Shown here piece by piece: positions 47,700-53,176 of a stretch of 53,176 nucleotides of DNA. The notes under the pieces are model-generated. The model ran no database searches. It was given only the letters and a program-made list of their open reading frames with translations, and was not told the DNA's origin. Location: contig MVAQ01000147.1 of the NCBI GenBank assembly GCA_014825775.1, positions 1-53,176 on the forward strand, written 5' to 3'. A program made the translations under genes and the position numbers. How positions within the stretch are numbered: position 1 is the first letter of the stretch; the number at the start of each line of letters is the position of its first letter. Origin of the DNA: Krasilnikovozyma curviuscula. Taxonomy: Eukaryota; Basidiomycota; Tremellomycetes; Cystofilobasidiales; Mrakiaceae.

Positions 47700-48256
47700 G
47701 CACACTGTCTTCAAACATACCGGCTCTCTGTATTGACATTGTACATCAGCATCTCCTTTGTGGCAACAACTCAGGTTAGTAAGCTCTTGCTATATAGCGA
47801 TTAGGTTTTTACTCGTACTTGATATCTGTTAAAGGGATCTTCCCCACGGTCTCCTTTTCTGAAAGTCCAAACCTGCTGATGTCCGACACTCACGCCCCTC
47901 GTGTAAAACTCGGCGGTTGAGTCTGTGATGGGTCGTCGCAGCGCAGGCCGAATCCAGGAAGCCCATGAAACGGACGATTTTTTTGAACGATTGTCTGCCT
48001 TTCGCAATTGTTTCTCCCCTTTCTTGGTGTTTCCCCTAGTCATCTTACTTTCTGATTGGTGGAGGGTTTGCAGCAGGGAAGAGGGTTGTATTTTATTTTT
48101 TCGTCTTTTTTTTTTTAATTTCAGTTGCACATCGGGATGGCTTCTTTGATCCGTGCTGGTGGGTATAAAGACCTCCGCCTCGTTGCACCATAAAAAGGTT
48201 CCCTCCCGTACACACCTCAACCCATAACTTTTCCTCTATCCTCTTTATATATAACA
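47700..48256. other. intergenic, promoter of dienelactone hydrolase
   Basis: Contains a T-rich stretch (about 48090-48122) and TATATATA (48246-48253) right before the next ATG. No supported frame. Confidence 0.5.
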
Positions 48257-49662
48257 ATGTCTGGACTTGTCAAAGGTCAGTTCCCTGCCTAATTCTGTCG
48301 CATTGCCGTGGTGATGAAATATATCGTCACCATCGTCTCGAAAAAGGTTACTGACCTCTGTCTCCTCATCATTGTGTCCAGCCTGCTGCTCCGTCCCACC
48401 TGTCGAAGCTAACTACACCAAGAAGGGTGAAGTCAAGGTCAGTTTCCCTTCCTACCCATAGAAAAGCGCAGAGTGCTTGCTGAATCATCTCCCGTCTCGC
48501 TGCCCATATCCCAACCGGATGCACATCGACGCCAAACTAGGAGGATATCGCTGGCTTGAAGACGTACGTCGTCGGTGAAGGAAAAACTCTCATTCTTTAC
48601 GTCTACGACATCTTTGGCTACACTCCTCAGGCTTACCAGGTGCGCTCTTCTCTCATACTCGCCCTCATGCGTCTCTGCTCAAAAAAGCGTATCGAACTAC
48701 ACTAAACCTGACTTTTCTCTCTTCTTCCTCTTCCACGTTCTCCATCTTGGCCTATTATTCCACAGGGAGCCGACATCATTGCCTCCCAAGGTTACACCGT
48801 CTACATCCCTGATTTCTTCAAAGGCGTCTATCTCGACGCCTCCAACTTCGCTCCTCCCCAGACACCAGAGAAAGGTGCCGCCATCGGTGCCTACTTCGGC
48901 GGTGCAGGAAACCCGAAGACTGGAGTTGAGAACATTGAGAAGATTGTCAAGTACGCCAAGGAGAACGGCTTCGAGAAGGTTGGAGCTCTCGGATGTGAGT
49001 TTGATCGTCACTCAACCAACTGACAACACTCTTCGTTTGGTCGGATTGAGACACGCTTAACTAATACCATCTATCTTTCACTTCCTTTCGATAGTCTGCT
49101 GGGGTGCTAAGCCAGTCATGCTCGCCCCTTCCTTGGACTTCAAGTCTGGCATCCACCCATCGTGAGCTCCCACTCATCCTTTCTCATCTTCTTAGACCTA
49201 CTCCGCTGATTGCACTTGTCTCTTGAAATAACTTAACTGTGTAGACTCCTCGCTCCTGAAGACGGCGAGGCCATCACCGTCCCAACGGCACTCTGGCCTA
49301 CCGTCGACGAAGACGCCACAATTGTCCGTTTCCCTCTCCCCTTTTACTCATCGCGTGGCGTAAGACACTGACTTTCTCTCGCTTGTGTTTGGCAAATAAC
49401 AGATGGACGCCATCAAGAAGTCGCTCGAGGCTAAGCCATTCGCGGATAAGAACTTGGTCCACACCTATAGCGAGTACCACCACGGTTTCGCCGCCGCCCG
49501 TGCCAACGTACGTCTTCTCCTCATTTGATTTTTTTCTTCGGTGAGGTCGAGGCTGATGATGTGTTTGGTCGATTTGTGAAGCTTGAGGACGAAGCAGATA
49601 GAAAGGCGTTCACCGAGGCGTTCACCAACATTGTGTCTTGGTTCAAGAAGGTCGCTGCTTAG
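48257..49662 (+). CDS. Dienelactone hydrolase family protein
   Basis: Seven or eight short exons. The start MSGLVK (48257) is followed by ACCSVPPVEANYTKKGEVK, the family's usual N-terminus, then YVVGEGKTLILYVYDIFGY. The nucleophile elbow FCWGAK lies just past an intron (49096), with Cys in place of Ser as in dienelactone hydrolases. The catalytic His is in YSEYHHGFAAARAN and an acid lies in the strand before it. The protein ends EAFTNIVSWFKKVAA. About 250 residues is normal. Yeast AIM2 is the nearest named relative, a cytosolic alpha/beta hydrolase of unclear substrate. The frequent introns and strong codon bias in these exons suggest high expression; this last point is an impression. Confidence 0.92.
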
Positions 49663-49842
49663 ACAAATAACGCCAATCGATTGATTGTTAGATATTATGT
49701 TTTTGAGTGCCAGTGTAGATGACCAAAGGTTTTTTTGAAGACGATGAATACAAGCAAGGTAGTATGGATAGAAGAAGAAGAAGCGACGGAGTATTAGGTC
49801 TGCATCACTAAGGACAACACACCGACTGGCTGTGAAGTTGAT

Positions 49843-50566
49843 TTAGAACAGGGCGCTGATGGCGAAGACGACGCCGGCAACGGCGATCCTGACCAAATGG
49901 AGGCCGTCCCACTGCTTCAGCAGGCTCTCTGTCTCCCTAACCTCCTCCTCCCACACCCTCAGGTCGTCCTCTTCCCCTTTCGTAAACGTGTCCTCAAGCT
50001 CCTTGAGACGCGCGACGACGGGCAGGATGGCGAATTTTGTGAAAGGGCCGATGGAGAAAGCGAAGAAGGATAGGGTGAGGAAGAGACGACTGGGCTGATG
50101 TGGGTTGCGGAGGAAGGAGGTGATGAGGAAGCCTGCGGAGGAGGCGACGAGGAATCTGAACGAAGGAAACGTTTGATGAGTTAGTAATCAGTTCCAGCGG
50201 TAGTTGGAAGCAATGTTGTGTAAAAAATTTGGACCCACGGTGGGAATCTCTTGGATGCGACGTCGAACTGCTTGGACCAGAAGGCGAGACGGGCCTTGAG
50301 GTCTTCCTTGGACGACTTAGAGCCCTTGACCAGGCTAAGGACGGGGTTGTTGAGCAATGGGATCGACATGGCGAGACCTGTTTATCACACACAAACACAC
50401 AAGACCAGAGTCAGTCTCGGGAAAAGCAGCAGCAGCAGAACGAGATGAGATTCTGACCAAAGAAGGTGCCGATGCCGACGGTGCCCACCGCTCGAGCGAG
50501 GCTTCGTAGTTCGCTGGACTGGCAGGCGGACATGAGGATTGGGCTGTGTGAGAAAGATGGAGACAT
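49843..50566 (-). CDS. DUF1772 four-helix membrane protein
   Basis: Three exons on the minus strand. Starting at 50564-50566: MSPSFSHSPILMSACQSSE, RAVGTVGIGTFFG-LAMSIPL across the first intron, then FWSKQFDVASKRFPPFLVAS, SAGFLITSFLRNPHQ and LTLSFFAFSIGPFTKFAILP. It ends in a helix VRIAVAGVVFAISALF. Four hydrophobic segments and the Pro-Phe-Thr-Lys loop fit the DUF1772 (anthrone-oxygenase-like) family. Members in secondary-metabolite clusters oxidise anthrones; stand-alone copies like this one have no known role. It converges with the hydrolase gene (180-base spacer) and diverges from MTO1. Confidence 0.8.
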
Positions 50567-51067
50567 AGTTTGGGACTGCTGGCTTCAGGTTGCTCCTCCT
50601 CCGTTTTATAGGGCAGCGTCGCTCGCGGTGCACTCGTCGCCCTCGCGGCACAGACGACGGTGTCACCGCACACAGACGCCTCACCCCGGCGTGCTCCCCT
50701 CCTTTTGCCGTTCGATTATTCTCGGACTTCCTACGCGACGAGGGGTTCTAGTCCATTCCTACGGGCACCGTCGCAAGCACAGAGCCAGTCCAACGGATCG
50801 AGAGAGCATCGAGGGAGCATCAATGGCGCCACAGCACCAGGAAGGCAAGTATACACAGCAAGATAGAAACCATCAGTCATTCAACAGGGTTGGCGAGTTT
50901 ACAGGTATTCCAAGCTTATATCAGGAGGGTCTATCCCGCTCTGGTCATCTCTCTTTCGTGGCGCAGGTCCAGTATGGATTGAAATTTGAGGAAAGCATAC
51001 ACATTCAACGGCAAACAGTCAACGAACCGAAATCTCTGAGCGGGGTGTGCTCATCGAAAAAGGAGGA
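50567..51067. promoter_or_regulatory. divergent promoter, DUF1772 / MTO1 genes
   Basis: 501 bases between divergent start codons. A plus-strand frame crosses it but has no domain features; the MTO1 presequence begins only at 51068. Confidence 0.45.
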
Positions 51068-53176
51068 ATGATACGGAGAGGTGCTCGAACGCAACCCTTC
51101 AGCCATTCATTGTCAGCAAGGAGGCAGCATAACCGTCGTGCCTATGCGACTTCTCCAGCGTCTTTTCCCGTACGACCGCCGTTAGGGCAGGACGAGTACG
51201 ATGTCATCGTCATAGGAGGTCAGTCCAGCACCCATCCTCGCCCCTTTGGTCGATCCAAAACTAAATAGCAGCTTTGTATCTATCGTCGTCTTCGCCAGGG
51301 GGTCATGCAGGCACTGAAGCCGTCTCTGCGAGCGCCCGTATCGGCGCCAAAACGCTGCTGCTGACGGGAAACCTGGACAAAGTCGGAGAGATGAGCTGTA
51401 ATCCCTCTATTGGCGGGATTGGGAAGGGCACGCTGGTCAGGGAGGTTGATGCGCTCGGCGGGCTCATGGGACGTAGTGCAGGTAAGTCGCCATACCTCTG
51501 CTCTCTTATCAAAAAAGAATCCGACGAATTGAATTCACTAAATAAATTGGTTACGGTGCTTTTAATTTCTTTATATGCGGCTGATGAAATCAGATGCGGC
51601 CTCAATATCGTTCCACTGCCTGAATCGCTCCAAGGGCCCTGCGGTCTACGGCCTACGCTCGCAAGTCTCTCGAACGCAGTACCGCTCGACAATCATGTCT
51701 CATCTCCAGCACCATCCAAATCTGACGCTGCAGCAGGGCATGGTCGACGACCTGCTCCTCTCGTCCTCTGCGCCGGATGGCAAGAGGACCGTCCACGGCG
51801 TCAGGCTCGCGGACGGCCAGACGCTCATGGCCAAGGCGGTCGTGTTGTGCACAGGAACGTTTCTAGGTGGGCTTATTTATCGAGGCGAAGAGGTGTTTGC
51901 GGCGGGAAGAATTGGGGATGCGCCTTCTATTGGGCTGAGCAAGAGTCTGAGAGAGTTGGGTTTCAAAGTCGGTGGGTCGTCTTTCCTATTACTTTGTCTC
52001 GTTCTTTCCTCTCCCGATGTTGTTTTTTCTCGTCTGATGTACTGACTTTCTTTTGGAGCAGGTCGTCTAAAAACTGGTACGCCGCCGAGGATATTAAGAG
52101 ACAGCATCAACTTTGAAGGCCTCGAGATGCAGTCGAGAGATAGCCCTCCTATACCGTTCTCATTCATGACCAATGGTGAGTTGTTTGCCCTTCTTGGTTA
52201 TGATCTATCGTATCTCTCAACGATATGGTATCACCTTCCCAGAATCCGACTTTCCAAACGCGCCTTTCACGACACCGACCTACCTGACGCACACGACACC
52301 TTCCACTATCGCCCTCGTCTCATCCCACATCTCCCAGTCAGCGCACTACCAGTCGACCGAGACGCACGCACCGCGGTACTGCCCTTCGCTTGAGACCAAG
52401 ACAGTGCGCTTCCCGAACATGACAAACCACCACGTCTGGCTCGAGCCCGAGGGCCTTTCTCACGAGTCGGACCTTATCTACCCTAGTGGGCTATCACTCA
52501 GCTTGCCCGTAGACATTCAGCGCGCCGTCGTGCGCACCGTGCGCGGGCTCGAGCAAGCAGAGATGGTCCAGCCGGCGTATGGCGTTCAGTACGACTTCAT
52601 CGACCCGCGCGGCCTAATGCGGACGCTCGAAACCAAGAGGGTTCAAGGATTGTTTTTTGCGGGGCAGATCAATGGTACGACGGGATACGAAGAGGCGGCT
52701 GCACAAGGCGTCGTCGCCGGCGCCAACGCTGCGCTATCTGTTGTCTCGGAAGGTGGGGCAACGAAGTTGGAGATTGGCAGGGCAGACGGGATGATTGGCG
52801 TGCTGATTGATGACCTCATCACGCGGGGGGCGAACGAGCCTTATAGGATGTTTACGTCGAGGAGCGAGTTCAGGCTGCTCCAAAGATGGGACAACGCTGA
52901 CACACGACTGACTAGCATGGGCAGGGATGTCGGGCTTGTCGACGATAAGCGTTGGGCAGTCTTTTGTGATGATATAGCTGCGCTGGATGAGGGGAGGAAG
53001 ATTTTGAAGGAGACGAAGGCGAAGAGAGCTGTTTGGAGCGACATCATCAATCCGGAACAACAACAATCTCCTCAGTCTGACATCGATAAATCTTCCACTA
53101 CTACCATCACCGTCAACCCTCAGAACAAACCACGAATTTCGGCATGGACATGCATCTCCTCAGCAGACCAGCCCCA
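51068..53176 (+). CDS. MTO1: MTO1/GidA tRNA-modification enzyme (partial)
   Basis: The 3' end lies beyond the window. [20 protein letters not shown] is an Arg/Ser-rich mitochondrial presequence. The FAD dinucleotide site [14 protein letters not shown] is split by an intron at 51219-51298. Then [52 protein letters not shown], the signature [26 protein letters not shown] and [19 protein letters not shown], all in GidA/MnmG order. The later part ([35 protein letters not shown]) is the helical C-terminal region. With MSS1 it puts the carboxymethylaminomethyl-type group on U34 of mitochondrial tRNAs. Introns end in phase throughout. The presequence start is chosen over an upstream open stretch because that lacks an ATG near. 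Confidence 0.95.

Noticed and set aside
1..53176. Transposons, CRISPR arrays, long terminal repeats
   Set aside because: No transposase, reverse transcriptase or integrase sequence, no terminal repeats and no regularly spaced repeats were seen.

Overview
This window is eukaryotic nuclear DNA from a fungus, most likely a basidiomycete yeast of the Tremellomycetes (Cryptococcus/Kwoniella type). The gene content is fungal. Genes are packed on both strands and split by many short (about 45-100 nt) GT-AG introns with CTAAC/CTGAC-like branch sites. There is a CAP10/GT90-family glycosyltransferase and a CRZ1-type zinc-finger factor. The order-level assignment is inference; a phylogeny of the Rictor, NDUFV1 or eL39 proteins would settle it.

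I support 23 protein-coding genes. For most I followed the exons by hand; in twelve genes every splice phase closes and a residue count is given. Left third (1-20321, all plus strand): a Nur1/Mug154-like nuclear-rim protein, shugoshin, a GT90 type II membrane glycosyltransferase, an FHIP-type Hook-interacting protein (RAI16-like), the TORC2 subunit Rictor (25 exons) and ribosomal protein eL39 with an ATG-only first exon. Middle: a small tail-anchored protein of unknown function, complex I NDUFV1, RRP7 and an AMMECR1-family protein (minus strand). Then on the plus strand come an ArsB/NhaD-type anion permease, a phytanoyl-CoA-dioxygenase-like protein, a glutathione S-transferase, an unrecognised proline/glutamine-rich protein and a CRZ1-like C2H2 factor. 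Right third: an intracellular LysM protein with an N-terminal cysteine cluster (minus), a LACTB2-like metallo-beta-lactamase, VPS28, cytochrome c1 (minus), a mitochondrial EngB/GTPBP8-type GTPase, a dienelactone hydrolase, a DUF1772 membrane protein (minus) and MTO1/GidA, which runs off the right edge.

The genes are mostly single-copy housekeeping functions and do not form a pathway cluster. Several serve mitochondria (NDUFV1, cytochrome c1, the EngB GTPase, MTO1) and several serve membrane traffic or signalling (FHIP, Rictor, VPS28, CRZ1). I found no transposon, CRISPR array, tRNA or rRNA gene. I saw no clear new multi-gene system. The items most worth a second look are the frame discontinuity in the EngB-type GTPase, the cysteine-cluster/LysM architecture, the orphan proteins at 20942-21385 and 33279-34611, the long leader region before the CRZ1-like gene, and the unexplained stretch 8677-9779.
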